Below are positions 45,618 to 57,885 of a DNA stretch of 64,000 bases, one piece after another (the stretch's first letter is position 1; every line of letters starts with the position of its first letter). The notes under the pieces are model-generated. The model was not told the DNA's origin and did no database searches. It worked only from the letters and a program-made list of their open reading frames with translations. The stretch covers positions 110,325,061-110,389,060 of the forward strand of contig NC_084801.1 in the NCBI RefSeq assembly GCF_963169125.1. The letters are read 5' to 3'. The DNA comes from Humulus lupulus. Its lineage: Eukaryota; Streptophyta; Magnoliopsida; Rosales; Cannabaceae. Position numbers and translations under genes: made by a program.

Positions 45618-47291
45618 ATGGCCCGAACTAAGACCACCGGAGCTCCAAAACCTTCCGCTGCTTTGAGTGATTTTGCTCCATCAGTTCGCCTTTGGCGACT
45701 TCAGGATCATCTCTGAAGTCCTCTATCAAGACTAGGGTTCGCAAAATGACCTTCCCTGTGTCCACAACCTCTCAGTTAGTGCTTCCATCCTTGTCTCTAG
45801 CTCTGATTGCTCTGCCCGCACCACCAATTGAAGAGGTGGTGCCTACCGAGACCCTTCCTTCAGCAATCGAGTCACCTGCTCCAAATCCTAAACCCTCAAA
45901 ACTCACAGCTGCCAAATCAAAAGGATCCCTTGCTGCTGCACAACCTATTTTGTGAATGTCGCCTGCTACTCGGACTCGCTCCAAAGTAATTGCCTCTAGT
46001 TCAACGACAATCACGAAGAAATGAGGAAAATGAGGCAAGCCTTCTCCTCCAAAAAAATCTCATCCAGTGAAGAAACTCAAAATCACTCCACCTGCATGTT
46101 CTTCCTCTGAGGCTGATCCATCTGAAGACCTATTTGGTGAAACAGCCAATCCTTCTGAGCACTCAATTTCTGAGAGCACCAAAAGGTCTGAATCTACCCA
46201 AGAACTCTAAGATCTGATTGCCTCTGATGCACTAGATACTCTGTCTGAGCCTTCTAGACCTCTACCTTTCAAATTCAAGGGGAAAAGCTCATGATTTTTT
46301 CTAGTCCAATTGTTCACATGGTTCTAACCAAAAACATTGATTCAGGTTCATCTTTTGTTCCTCATTCTCATCATTTTTTCTATATTGATCATGAAAGGGA
46401 TATGGTTTATTATGCTAACCATAAGGTTATTTGCGAAAAGAATTTTGATCTTGTTGCTCATAAGGTGTTTGGGGTGATTGGTATTTTGCAAGAACAAGAA
46501 TGGTTAGATTCTTTACAGGGCTATTCTAGTTATGTTGATCGGGTTGTCAAGGAATTTTATGCTAACATTATTGATGATTTTCTTAATCATAATTCCTTTA
46601 TGTATAGCAAAGTGTATGCTCGGGGTCATTGCTTATTTTTACAATTAAAGATATGACTACTACCCTAAATTTGCCCATTGATGTCATTCAGGATACCCTT
46701 GAATTTGATAAGGACCTAGTCTTTTCAGAGCTTGTAGGACAAAAGGTATCATGGAATCCAAGCACATCACTCTCCATTACTGATCTTACACACACCTATT
46801 TTGTGCTTATGCAGTTTGCACTGTTCAACTGGATGCCCTCCTCTAATCTAGTTGTTGTGTCTCAAGAATTGGCATTCAAGATTGGTTCTGATGCATAGAT
46901 AGATCTTTCTTCCTTTATTATGGATCAAATTATTTCTATAAGGAAGGCAAAAAAGAAGGGGTTCAACCTATTATTTCCACACCTCACCTTTATGATTTTG
47001 TCTTCTCAAAAAGATGTTCTAATGCCAAATGAGTCAGTTGAGATTCCTCCTCCCGGTCCCACTTTCAAGCCATTTGAAGGGAAAGATCAAGTATCGAAGA
47101 AGTCAAATTTTGTGGCTATTCCCTCTATTTCCACTGCCACTACTGCTGTTCCGTCTAGTGTTGGTGCTGTGACATTAGAAATGCTCGTTGTCAAGGCTTA
47201 TCTTACACTGGTATAAAATTGACTTGAAGCATTGGAGGCCACTCAACAAGCAATCCTTGCTCAACTGACGACCTTAGCCAAGGGTGTTTAG
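45618..47291 (+). pseudogene. SIRE-2 ORF3: 'putative plant transposon protein' domain
   Basis: Starts MARTKTTGAPKPSAA at 45618 and ends TTLAKGV at 47291, about 1.67 kb, the same length as ORF3 of SIRE-1. It has a low-complexity Pro/Ser/Thr start and an acidic stretch (SSEADPSEDLFGE). The core follows from about 46375: HKVICEKNFDL, RVVKEFYANII, SKVYARGHC, then after one frameshift (about 46650) FALFNWMPSSN and ELAFKIGSDA. Each block has its partner in SIRE-1 in the same order, though the wording has diverged. At least three frameshifts or stops (45715, 45955, 46650, 46898) break it. No signal peptide or membrane helix seen. The function is unknown. Confidence 0.75.
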
Positions 47292-47657
47292 TTCTATTTT
47301 TCATGTTTTTCCATTTTATCTTTTTTGTCCAAGGACGATGTTCATTGTTTCTTGTTTTTACTTATCGTTACTTTGGCTCCTTGATAGACAAAAATGGGGA
47401 GTAGTTGGATTTTACTGCATGGTTTTATTTTTATGTTTCGTTGTGTACAACTTTGGACCCTATTTTCTAGAGGAATTGTGTGGTATGTCTTGTTAAACTT
47501 TTTTCAAACAGTTGACAAATATTATCTTTGTTAGTATGCTTGTTTAGAGGGGGATTTCTTAGGAACTTTATTTTCTTCTAACAAAGTGTTTACTGTAGGT
47601 TTTGAGCTCTTATTGATAAAAATATATTTTGTCTAAAAAGTTGCCAAAGGGGGAGAT
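47292..47657 (+). other. 3' untranslated stretch and polypurine tract of SIRE-2
   Basis: T-rich, no gene; AAAGGGGGAGAT at 47645-47656 sits at the LTR start. Confidence 0.75.
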
Positions 47658-48729
47658 TTTAAAGTCCTAAATTGGCTGTCTTTTTATTTAATATATTTTA
47701 TCATTTTTAATTTGTATTTCGAAATTGTTTTTTGGGTAAGTGCCTCTTTTTGGTATGAATAAATTTCTCTATTAATGTGCATTTTATTCATAGTTAAGTT
47801 TGCTAATTTATTTATGGTAACTTGTCTATATTTAGAAGGCCATTTATAAGATTATCCTCTTAATATTTTACTTGATTCTAATCTATTTAAAAAGAGGAAA
47901 CTGAGTGAGTCTTGATGCCCAAGGAAGGAAATTTCGAAATGAACCTAGCTGGGACTTAAGACTAGGTTCGTCCATTACCTGATGCTGCAGAATGGTTGTA
48001 TGTCACATCTGGAAATTCCTGTAGTAAATGAAATGAGAAGTTATTTTGAGTAACTTCCCAATTCGATCTGATTTAGGCCATTAACGAGATTGGATGGCTT
48101 AGAGGTTTTCAAACTCTACAAATACTAGGCCTAAGCAGCAGCCATTCTGAACCTCTTCACCATTTCTAACGCTTTATGATTTTGAAGAGTTATTTTATTT
48201 GTAAAGAGTAGGTTTTGGTATACTACCACTTTGTTTGTTTGTGATTTCTGTTATTTATTCTTGAACATGTCATAAAGCTTGTGTACGTGACATACAAGTC
48301 TTCAGGAGAAGAGTTCCATAAGTCTTACTTCGGGATGAAGTAAGCACTCATCGAGATCATAAGGGATTTCGTGCTTTTGGTGATTATCAAAATGAGATTA
48401 TTAAAGTGGAGTACTTCAAGGTTGCGACAAAGTTTTAGAGGGAGTCTAAACTTGTATAAGTCAATTGATTTTTGTACTTTTGAGACTTTACTAATTGAAT
48501 ATATCTCTGGGCGTGGCCCCGTGGACTATGTTTTCTGAACCACATAAAAAACTTCTTGTGTCACGTTACTTTAATTTTATTTACTATCTATTCATATATT
48601 CTGGTCTATCAGCATTTTGTCCTGATACATCAAAATATCGGTCTGATCAAACAATTATTCAATAGTTCTGCATTAATTAAATTGTTTATTTAAATTCAGT
48701 TGGTAATCTTAAAAAAATAGAATTTCAAA
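47658..48729 (+). repeat. 3' LTR of SIRE-2
   Basis: Starts TTTAAAGTCCTAAATTGG (TG changed to TT). Continues to GAATTTCA near 48727 and then into the second half of the host Copia LTR. Confidence 0.82.
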
Positions 48730-49634
48730 TAAAATAATCTTTTTTCTTAATTCCATTATTACTCCACTATAAATATGGAATTGCACTCTTAGTTATTATA
48801 TAATTATATTTACCGAGTTTATTAGCAGTAGTACATTGATATAATCAATACCAGTAGTTCGTCCACCTATTATCGGTTCATAATTAGAATTGGTCAAAAT
48901 GATCGTTTTACCCTTCTAATTATCTCTTTATCCTTTAGTAACATTAAGTCACCAATGAAAGTTAATTTAGATCAAATCTAAAGTTGTGCATTAATTTTTC
49001 AGTTCCAGAATTAACACTGAAAGGGAACCAATATTTGTTCTGTTCGAAAAGTCAGGAATCCATCTTGTAAATCTTGTTCCCAGCCATCCATGTTACTAAA
49101 TTCCCAAAACAATATTTGTAAGATTCATTAATAAAGAAATTTTAACGAGTGAATCAAAGAACTTAGTAAACATGAATAGGAGTTCAGGACTGCTCAAGAC
49201 TTAGACTGATCTACTAATTGATCATCTAAGTGATATGAATTAGGTCTTTATATTAAACGACAAGTTCTATAAAGAAATTAATTCATATTGGTCTAGTCAT
49301 ATGTAATCATAATTATATACATCACCTTTACTAGGATGCCTCTCTACATCAGCAATCCAAATCTAAATCGCTTGCACTAAATAACATGCTTAGTAAACCA
49401 TACTATCAACCCTTTCTTAAAGATTCCATACTTTAATATGTTGCTAACAATTTTATTCATTGTGTATGATCTTCATTCTCTTGTACTCCTCCAAGATCAT
49501 ACCCTCATAAATGAATATGAATTTTTTTGATTTTCATATACTATAATAAATTAATAATCAAACATATTTAAATTGTTCACTTTATTTAATACTGAAAATA
49601 TCTAATACAACTTTTTATGGCATAAACCCTGACA
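48730..49634 (-). repeat. Copia 3' LTR, second part
   Basis: Continues from 36407 and ends (LTR start on the minus strand) with TGTCAGGGTTTATGCC at 49634. GGGAAAGTGGAATAT (49635-49649, minus) just outside is the likely polypurine tract. The block CAGTTCCAGAATTAAC...GGGAACCAAT aligns with 25956-25982 and, inverted, 32157-32185. Confidence 0.85.
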
Positions 49635-50321
49635 ATATTCCACTTTCCCAAAAAGAAAGTTGGGCATTTCCCCTAACCCTATGTTGGTTACATGACCCAT
49701 AAAAGACTTAGCACGTAGCGTCTTCGTGAATGGATCTACCAGGTTTTGTTCTGACGATATCTTCATGACCGTCACATCACCACTTTCAACAATATCTCTA
49801 TGCAGGTGATATTTCATCTTGATATGCTTGCCTCTTTGTGGCTTCTCGGTTCTTTCGAGTTAGCTACCGCTACGCTGTTGTCATAGTATAGTATGAGTGG
49901 CTTCTCCACTTTTGGAACTACTTCCAAATCAGTGTAGAACTTCTTTAACGAAACTGCTTCCTTAGCTTCTTCACAATCCACTATAAATTCGGCTTTCATG
50001 GTTGAATCTTCAATACTGGATTGCAAAATGCTTCTGTAGACTACAGGTCCATCACCAAGAGTGAATATTTATCCAGATGTCGACTTTCGACAGTCTCTAT
50101 CTGATTAAAAATCAGATCAGTATATCCAGGAGGGTTTAATTCACCTCCTGAATAAACAAGCATAAGATCTCTCGTTCTTTGAAGATACTTCAGAATGTAC
50201 TTTACTGCTATCCAGTGTTCCAAACTTAGATTTGATTGATAACGAATTACCATCCCCAACGCATAGCATATGTCAGTCCTAGTACACATCATTACATACA
50301 TAACACTACCAAAACCTGATG
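49602..50321 (-). pseudogene. pol: Copia RNase H (TNT1-94/Angela-like), 5' truncated
   Basis: End of the pol gene of the minus-strand Copia whose 3' LTR is at 35576-49634. In order: SVMYVMMCTRTDICYALG, YQSNLSLEHWIAVK, ILKYLQRTRDLMLVY, a frameshift, AEFIVDCEEAKEAVSLKKF, LYYDNSVAVANSKEPRS, and EQNLVDPFTKTL. The stop at 49602 lies inside the LTR. At 50321 the gene is cut by a Gypsy LTR; the RT part is outside the window or lost. Confidence 0.88.
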
Positions 50322-50986
50322 TGTAATGCCCTACTTCCTTAGAGCCGTTACTAAGTGAGTTTGAAACGTGCAATTAATTTTCTAATCAAGGTTTTAGGTT
50401 AAAAGTGTGGCTAAACTGTAATAAAAGTCATATAATTTGAAGATGTAGTCATTCATTTGGAATTATAAAGTGTTATACATTTGGGATCCCAAAATGCTGT
50501 TTAGAACTATTTACAACTCAAATGTGATTAAAGTCGACTAAACGAGAAAATTTGGATTAAGATATAACATCTCCCAAAAATACCCCTGGCCATGACAGCC
50601 AGGCAAGCCGAACATGTACACGCCGCTTCACACTCTCCATACTCATGGTTGGTCGACCTCTCCCTTGCCCTTACCTGCACGATAGATCACCCGTGAGCCG
50701 AAGCCCAGCAAGAAAACTCAACACAAATAGTTATCATATGCATAGCTACCAGTAAGCATATAACAAAGCAACCAAAAAAAATAAACACATAGCGGCCATG
50801 CTGTCCAAGGCGCTTTACCAGGCCCTAGGTTCGCAGTCTACACCGTAAGGATGAGTCAGGCATCCGAAAAGGGTCTCACCCTAGTGACTTGCACTCCGCG
50901 TGCTTAACGCTGCTCTCGGCCCTGCACTCCACGGGCTTAACGCCGTTCCTGGCCCTTTGCCGTACTCGACATCCTGCCGTTCCCGG
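50322..50986 (-). repeat. Gypsy-C LTR, one part (split by Gypsy-D)
   Basis: TGTAATGCCCTACTTCC at 50322 is the end of a minus-strand LTR, close to the solo LTR at 41887-44172. Left flank TGATG (50317-50321). The last five bases, CCCGG, are the Gypsy-D target duplication. The middle continues at 60664. Confidence 0.88.
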
Positions 50987-53316
50987 TGTAACGCCCTGGA
51001 TAACAAAGAGCGCTACACTGTGTGTTTATAAAGGTGTGAGACTTGCTAATCAAGTCGTTTAATCAAAACATGTCATTAGTTAAAGTGTTCTAGGGCTAAA
51101 AGACATTTTGGCCACAAAAGAAACATTTTATAGATTATAAACAATTTACATAAGGGATCCCCAAAAGTACAACGTTTCAAAGTTGGTTTACAAAATTCAA
51201 AAGTTAAGAGTAACCATTAGCCATACTAAGGCAAAATACAAGGTTCTGGTCCTCTCATCCCTGTAATCTCCTCAACCGTGGCGGTTAAGCGGCCTGACAT
51301 GTACAGTCACCTTGCAGAGCTCTCCAATTAGGGTTGATCAATCTTGCCCTTGCCTTTACCTGCACCACGCAGAACCTGTGAGCCAAGGCCCAGCAAGAAA
51401 ACAACATACACAACATATACATTATTTTCAAACAGATATTCTAGTAAGCATGTTCAGATATTCAACCCATAGCATATAAGCATACTTCAAGGTACAATAA
51501 CTTCATCTATACTTAGATTATTCAACACTCTCATTAATCACATTCATAGCGAAATATAATAATCAACAATCACAAATACTAGGGCCGACAACTTAGGCTG
51601 CACCCTCTGTTTAACCCACTGACTCCGGCCCGCTTAAACCGAGCTCAGTGCATAATAAGCTGTCCTCAGATACCAGTGTCCGAGCTGTGCCAATTGCACA
51701 AGTTAACCGTGGTACCCTTAGGCCGTTGGTTTACAATTTACATGGCATAATACCATTCTTTCAGTCATATATATCAGGGAGCCCTTAGTCCAGTTCAAAT
51801 ATTCAACCGGGTGTAGTTTTCTTACCTTCGGCTTCTAGATGAATTAGTTACGGGCGGTACTCCTTGAGCGTGATCCGATCCCCGAGCCCTAGCTTAGCAC
51901 CTAGTCACAACCATGATGAAGGATACCATTAACAATCTTAAATGAGTTTCTAAACCAAGTTCTAGTCCTCGGAACATTGAACTTCACCAAATATGGTAAA
52001 AGACTCAATCCCGAGAACCCTAGGTTAAATTCCCAAGCCTAAAATCTCAAAATCTCAAAATCCCTTAAGGGCCCCGGCATAGGCCATCCATACCGCAGCA
52101 TGGCCCCAAACAGAGCCCACTTAAGGCACAAAACAGGTAAGGTTCGCGGCATTCCTTAGGCCATGCCGCGGCCTGCCCTCCTTCCTCAGCACAACAAAAC
52201 TTCCAAGGGCCGCGACTCACCAAGAACCATGTCGCGGCCTGACCCTTCGAAGCCAGAAAAACCCACCATTTTCAACCTCTAAACCTCACTTTAGGCCATC
52301 CCAAAGCTCCCAACTCAAAACCAATTAATAACAACATCATTAGAATGATTTAAACAAAACAATTCCACCAAAAATCCAGCCTAGCACTCACCAAAATCCC
52401 AATTCCAATTTCTGAGATTTCAAACCTAGAAACTCAAAACTAGATATGGAAATACTAAAATTCAACCATCAAACTTTGAATTTAAACGTACCTCAGCTAT
52501 AGAATCGTTCTTCCAAGAATCCCTTGACCTATCTTCAAAGTTTCAAGCCTCAAACTCCACCTTGAATATCAAAATCACAACTATTAAAAACACAGCCATT
52601 TTTCTTAAACTTCCTAACCACAGAACGGAAATCAATGCTTACCTTGGCTCTAATTCAGTCCTTGATTAGTTCTTGAGCTCAACCTCTAATTCAGCCCTTT
52701 AGTTCCTCAAAGATTCAGCTTGATACCAGTAATTCCTCCTCAAATTTCAGTGTGGTTCTTTCTTAAGAGATAGAAGAGAGAGAATGAGCTGAGAAAGGGT
52801 CGGTCTAATTTTGGGTCCACTATTTTCTAAAGTCTTCCAAGTATATCCTTAGGTTATTAGACTAATCCCAAAGCTCGGGGTACCGGAAACACCCCCGAGG
52901 GCAAAATAGTAAATTTCCCCAATATTCCCGCCTAAACTCTCTAACCTCAAATATATCTCCATATATTTATTTCCATCACCCGATAGTCTAAATCACTACC
53001 CGATATCTAAAATACCCTTGACTTGTCCAAAGTCAATTATAATGCCCCGTTGTGACTTTTCCCGCTATCTAGCCCTAGGATCGCCTCGAGTCGCCGACTA
53101 CAGAGTTATCCACATAATAATGTGGTTCTCACATATACAACATATTTATTACATATTATCACCTAATATCATCAATTATCATATAATATCATTTAAGCAC
53201 TATTAATCACATAATACCACATTCAAATAAATATTATCCACTCTAATCCCATTTATGCCCTCCCGGCACACTAACCAAGGCCCTTAAGTCTTATTAGTAA
53301 ATTTGGGGTCGTTACA
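50987..53316 (-). repeat. 3' LTR of Gypsy-D
   Basis: 2330 bp; minus strand TGTAACGACCCC...GCGTTACA. Carries about 27 bp near 51787-51816 (around CAGTTCAAATATTCAACC) that the other copy lacks. The donor-like motif on the minus strand is at 51821-51828. Confidence 0.95.
52208..52239 (-). other. LTR stem-loop, Gypsy-D 3' copy
   Basis: Perfect 9-bp arms GGCCGCGAC/GTCGCGGCC around a 14-nt loop (52217-52230). On the sense strand the loop reads ATGGTTCTTGGTGA. Confidence 0.75.
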
Positions 53317-53317
53317 A

Positions 53318-53332
53318 CTATCCCCTCCTAAT
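53318..53332 (-). other. Polypurine tract of Gypsy-D
   Basis: Minus strand TAGGAGGGGATAG next to the 3' LTR. Confidence 0.85.
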
Positions 53333-53352
53333 GAGAATTTCATCCTCGAAAT

Positions 53353-56300
53353 TTACCTGAATTGCTCGGGACACAGATCCTGCATCGCTGTCTCTAACTC
53401 CCAGGTCGCTTCTTCGACCTTGCTATTCCTCCATAATACTTTCACTAACGGAATTGTCTTATTCCGTAACACTTTGTCGTTCCGATCCAAAATCTGAACT
53501 GGTCGCTCCTCATAGGACAAATCTGTCTGTAACTCTAAGTCCTCGTACACTAGTACATGTGTCGTATCAGAAACATACTTCCGCAACATGGAGACATGGA
53601 ACACATTATGAACTCCTGATAGCGACAGTGGTAAGGCCAGCCTATAAGCCACTTGTCAAATCCTCTCCAGGATCTCAAAAGGTCCAACAAACCGAGGGCT
53701 TAGCTTGCCCTTCATTCCAAACCTCCTCACACCCCTCAATGTTGAAACTCGCAGAAACACGTGGTCCCCAACCTGGAACTCCACGTTCCTACGCTTAGGA
53801 TCAACGTAGCTTTTCTGTCTACTTTGCGAGGCAAGCATTCTAGCTCAAATCTTCTCTATGGCCTCATTAGTCTTCTGAACCATATCTGGCCCTAAATACT
53901 TTCTCTCACCCATCTCATCCCAATGAATGGACGATCTACACTTTCTTCCATATAACATCTCGTAAGGAGCCACTCCAATCGTGGACTGATAACTGTTGTT
54001 ATATGAAAACTCGATCAATGGGAGGTACTTACTCCATGAACCCTCAAAGTCAATCACACATGCCCTAAGCATGTCCTTCAATACCTGAATCGTCCTCTCA
54101 AACTGTCCATCAGTCTAAGGATGAAAAGCTGTGCTAAACTTCAGCTGAGTTCCCATGGCTCTCTACAAAGTTCCCCAAAACTTGGAGGTAAAGATAGGGT
54201 CTCGATTAGATACAATAGACTTTGGAACCCCATGGAGACGAACTATCTCGTTCACATACAGCTCTGCATACTGCTTCACTGTATAAGTCGACCTCACTGG
54301 TAGAAAATGAGCTGACTTGGTGTATTTGTCCACTATCACCCACACCGAGTCATGAAGTCCAACTGTCTTGGGTAATCCTCCCATGAAATCCATCGTAACA
54401 TCCTCCCATTTCCACTCTCGGATACCCAAAGGTTGAAGCAATCCCGCTGGCCGCTGATGCTCAGCCTTAACCTACTGACATGTCAAACATCTAGATACAT
54501 ACTTAACTACATCCTTCTTCATCCCGGGCCACCAATATAATGTCCGTAGATCTTGATACATCTTCGCGGTACCCGGATGAAGTGAGTATGGTGTAGTGTG
54601 AGACTCATCCAGTATCTCTCGCCTGATCCCCTCATCAGCCAGAACACAAATCCGCCCCTGATACCGAAGCAAACCTGTCTCAGAAACAGAATAATCCTTA
54701 GCTATCCCTGCTAAGGCATGGTACCTATTTTCCTGCAACTGCACATCCACTAACTGACCCTCCTTGATCTGCTCTAACAGGGTCGACTGCAAAGTGATAT
54801 TGGCCAACTAGCCCATTACCAGTTCTATCCTTGCCCTGACCATCTCATCAGCCAATTGTCTCGAGATCTGGGTGGAACTATACAACTGTCCTGGGCCCCT
54901 CCAGCTCAATGCATCTGCCACCACATTGGCTTTTCCAGGATGGAAAAGGATATCATAGTCATAATCCTTAACCAACTCCAACCAACGTCTCTGCCTCATA
55001 TTTAGATCCTTCTGGGTAAAGAAATACTTCAGACTTTTATGATCAGTGTATATCTCGCACTTCTCTCCATACAGATAATGACGCCACACCTTCAGTGCGA
55101 ATACCACTGCTGCTAACTCCAAATCATGAGTCAGATACCTCTGCTCATACTCCTTCAACTGTCGAGATGCATAGGCTATAACTTTCTCATTCTGCATCAC
55201 CACACAGCCTAAACCCATCCTCCACGCATCACAGTAGACCACAAACTTCCCTTCCTCCGAAGGAAGACTCAACACAGGCGCAGAAATAAGTCGTCGCCTC
55301 AACTCCTGAAAGCTGTTCTCACACTTCTCTGACCAGATGAACTTCTGATTCTTCCTTGTTAACTCTGTCATCGATGAAGAAATCTTCAAGAACCCCTCTA
55401 CAAACCGCCTGTAGTAACCAGCCAACCCAAGGAAACTCCGCACCTACGAGGCATTCCTCGGCCTCGGCCAATCCCTAACTGCTTCTACCTTGGACGGATC
55501 CACCTTAATCCCTTCTGCCCCAACTATATGTCCAAGGAAGGTCACCTCTGGTAGCCAGAACTCACACTTCTTAAACTTGGCGTATAACTGATGCTCCCTC
55601 AACCTCTATAAAACCTGTCAGAGATGCTACTCATGCTCTGCCTCTGAATTGGAATATACCAAAATGTCGTCGATGAAGACAATGAAGAACTGATCCAAGA
55701 AGTCCTTGAACACCCTGTTCATTAAGTCCATGAAAGCCGCTGGGGCATTGGTCAGACCAAAAGACATGACCAGGAACTCATAATGCCTATATCGTGTCCA
55801 GAAGGCCGTCTTCGGTATATCCTCATCTTTGATCCTCAGCTGGTGATAACTAGATCGAAGATCAATCTTTGAGAACACCGTCTTACCTAGTAGCTGATCA
55901 AACAAGTTTTCAATCCTTGGTAGAGGGTACTTATTCTTAATGGTTAACTTGTTCAATTCTCTGTGATCGATGCACATCCTCAAAGTCCCGTCCTTCTTCT
56001 TAACGAACAACACTGGAGCGCCCCACGGAGAATAACTAGGCCTGATGAATCCCAAATCCAGAAGTTCTTGCAACTGTATCTTCAATTCCTTCAACTCTGC
56101 TGGTGCCATCCTATATGGTGTCCTTGATACTGGTTCTATCCCCGGTGCTAGCTCAATCTCAAACTGGATCTCCCTGCGCGGCGGCAACCCTGACAAATCC
56201 TCAGGAAACACATCTAAGAACTCACACACCAACCTGGTCTCTCCCGGCCCCGCTGGCACAACTCTAGCAGTACCCACCACCATGGCCAGAAAACCTATGC

Positions 56301-56772
56301 ATCCCCCCTGCAGCAAGTCTCTGGCTCTCAATGCTGAAATCATGGGCATGCGGGGTCCAGACACCGCTCCCACAAAAACAAAAGGGTCTTCGCCCTCAGG
56401 CTCAAAAGTAACCATTTTCTTCCTGCAATCAATCGTAGCCCCATACCTGACCAACCAATCCATCCCTAAGATCATATCAAAATCCTCCATATCTAACTCT
56501 ATCTGATCCACCGAAAGGTCCCTACAATCAACCACCACTGGCAGTGCCCTAATCCATCTCCTAGATACTACCAGTTCTCCTGTAGGAAAAATGGTCCCAA
56601 ACCCTGCAGTCTGATACTCACTAGGTCTACACAATCTATCAATCACTCTACTAGAAACAAAAGAATGTGTAGCACCAGAATCAATCAACAATGTAAAAGG
56701 AAAGCCAGCGCTAGAAAGCTGACCTGGCACTACTGAGGGACTAGCCTCAGCCTCCGCCTGAGTCAAGGTGAA
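53353..56772 (-). pseudogene. pol: Gypsy-D pol: protease, RT, RNase H, integrase, chromo-like tail
   Basis: Protease active site DSGATHSF (Asp at 56680-56682) is intact, as are [10 protein letters not shown] and the RT motifs [34 protein letters not shown] and FIDD (about 55666-55677). A cluster of stops follows the RT motif (55626-55560). RNase H (55443-54808): [14 protein letters not shown] and [11 protein letters not shown]. Integrase: SHTTPYSLHPG and CLTC zinc residues, MDFMGG first Asp, SNRDP where the second Asp is Asn (54205-54207, GAT to AAT), DGQFERT with the Glu. The tail has GPFEILERI and ATWELETAM. Stops are mostly TAG or TGA at expected Gln or Arg positions. It is probably inactive, chiefly through the stops and the integrase change. 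Confidence 0.93.
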
Positions 56773-57885
56773 TACTCGAGCTGGAGTCAAGCTATCCACC
56801 TTTCCCGCTTCACCTTTCTTCAACGTTGGGCAGTCTTTTCTGAGATGCCCTACTGCCCCGCACACAAAGCAAGCCTTGGCCCGACACTCGCCCAGATGGC
56901 GTTTTCTACACCTCGGGCACTCTGGATAAGTCTTCCATGCCTCGCCGCTACCCTGACGGCCACCCCGACCCCTCCTATCAAGACCACCAGCGGTCGAAGT
57001 GTCAGGAGTCTTCCTCTTGAAGTCACTGGGGCCTCCGCCCCTACCGGATCCAGAATATGGAGGAACCACCCTGCGGCCCTCCCTTCTCGCTGCACTATCT
57101 CACCATATCTTGTTTTCTGAATCCGCAGCGGTAAGAGCCTTCTCAACGGCCTGGGCATAAGTTGTTCCTCCAAGTACCGTTGTAATCCTAACATCTCGGG
57201 CTATCATAGCATTCAGCCCTCTAATGAATCTATCTTGCCTAGCTGCATTGGTAGGCACAAGGTCTGGTGCGAACTTCGCAAGTCTATCGAACTTTAGGGC
57301 ATACTAAGTAACAATCATGTTGCCCTAAACCAGACTCACAAACTCATTCACTTTTGTTGCTTTGACAGAAACATTGTAATATTTCTGACTGAATAGATCT
57401 TTAAAACCTTCCCAACTCAATGTAGTCACATCCCTAGTCTGCGATGCCACTTCCCACCAGATACGGGCATCCTCCCTCAACATATAAGTGGTGCAGGACA
57501 CTCTATCATGCCCCTCAATCCTCATAAAATCCAGAATTGTTGTAATCATAGTTAGCCACTGCTCGACTTTCAATGGATCCGGTCCACCCTCAAAGATTGG
57601 GGGTTGCTGCTTCCTGACCCGCTCATATAACGGCTCCCATCTGTTACCAACCTCCCCTGCCTGCATAACTGGTACCACTACAGGTGGTACAATAGGGGCA
57701 ACACTCCCTGATGGAGCCTACTGTCGCAGAATACGAATCTGCTCGTCCTGACTCTGTAATCGAGCCTGCATCTCAGCCATTAACTGCTGCCAGTTCTCAG
57801 GGGCTGGCGGAGGGTTCTAGCCCTGGTCATCATCTCTGGCCCCAGATCTAGTGCCGGCTAGTCGCGTAGATTTTCTTGGACGCAT
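56773..57885 (-). pseudogene. gag: Gypsy-D gag
   Basis: ATG at 57885 (MRPRKSTRLAGTRSG). Gln-rich segment, then the Gag core: YERVRKQQPPIFEGGPDP, EQWLTMI, LREDARIWWEV, FSQKYYNVSV, and KFDRLAKFAPDLVP after two stops near 57327 and 57306. The C-terminus is basic and Gly-rich, with a CPRC..HLGEC cluster and an intact CCHC knuckle [14 protein letters not shown] (56830-56871). Gag and pol are fused in one frame across 57069-55627. Stops at about 57820, 57719, 57327, 57306 and 57102. Confidence 0.92.

Larger units (their letters stand above)
36408..48729 (+). mobile_element. SIRE-2: SIRE-type Copia element with ORF3
   Basis: Two LTRs (36408-37478 and 47658-48729), gag with two zinc knuckles, pol, spacer, ORF3 and polypurine tract. 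It lies inside a minus-strand Copia LTR. The flanks AATAT (36403-36407) and AATAA (48728-48732) are an imperfect target duplication. A solo Gypsy LTR (41887-44172) splits RNase H. Key catalytic residues of protease and integrase are changed, so it cannot move by itself. Confidence 0.88.

Noticed and set aside
47284..47496. Hydrophobic 70-codon ORF after SIRE-2 ORF3, considered as an envelope-like membrane segment
   Set aside because: It begins inside the stop region of ORF3 in another frame. The hydrophobicity comes from T-rich untranslated sequence, and no equivalent was seen in SIRE-1.
56045..56506. 153-codon ORF opposite the Gypsy-D pol
   Set aside because: Lies on the opposite strand of a well-supported protease/RT frame; shadow of the real gene.
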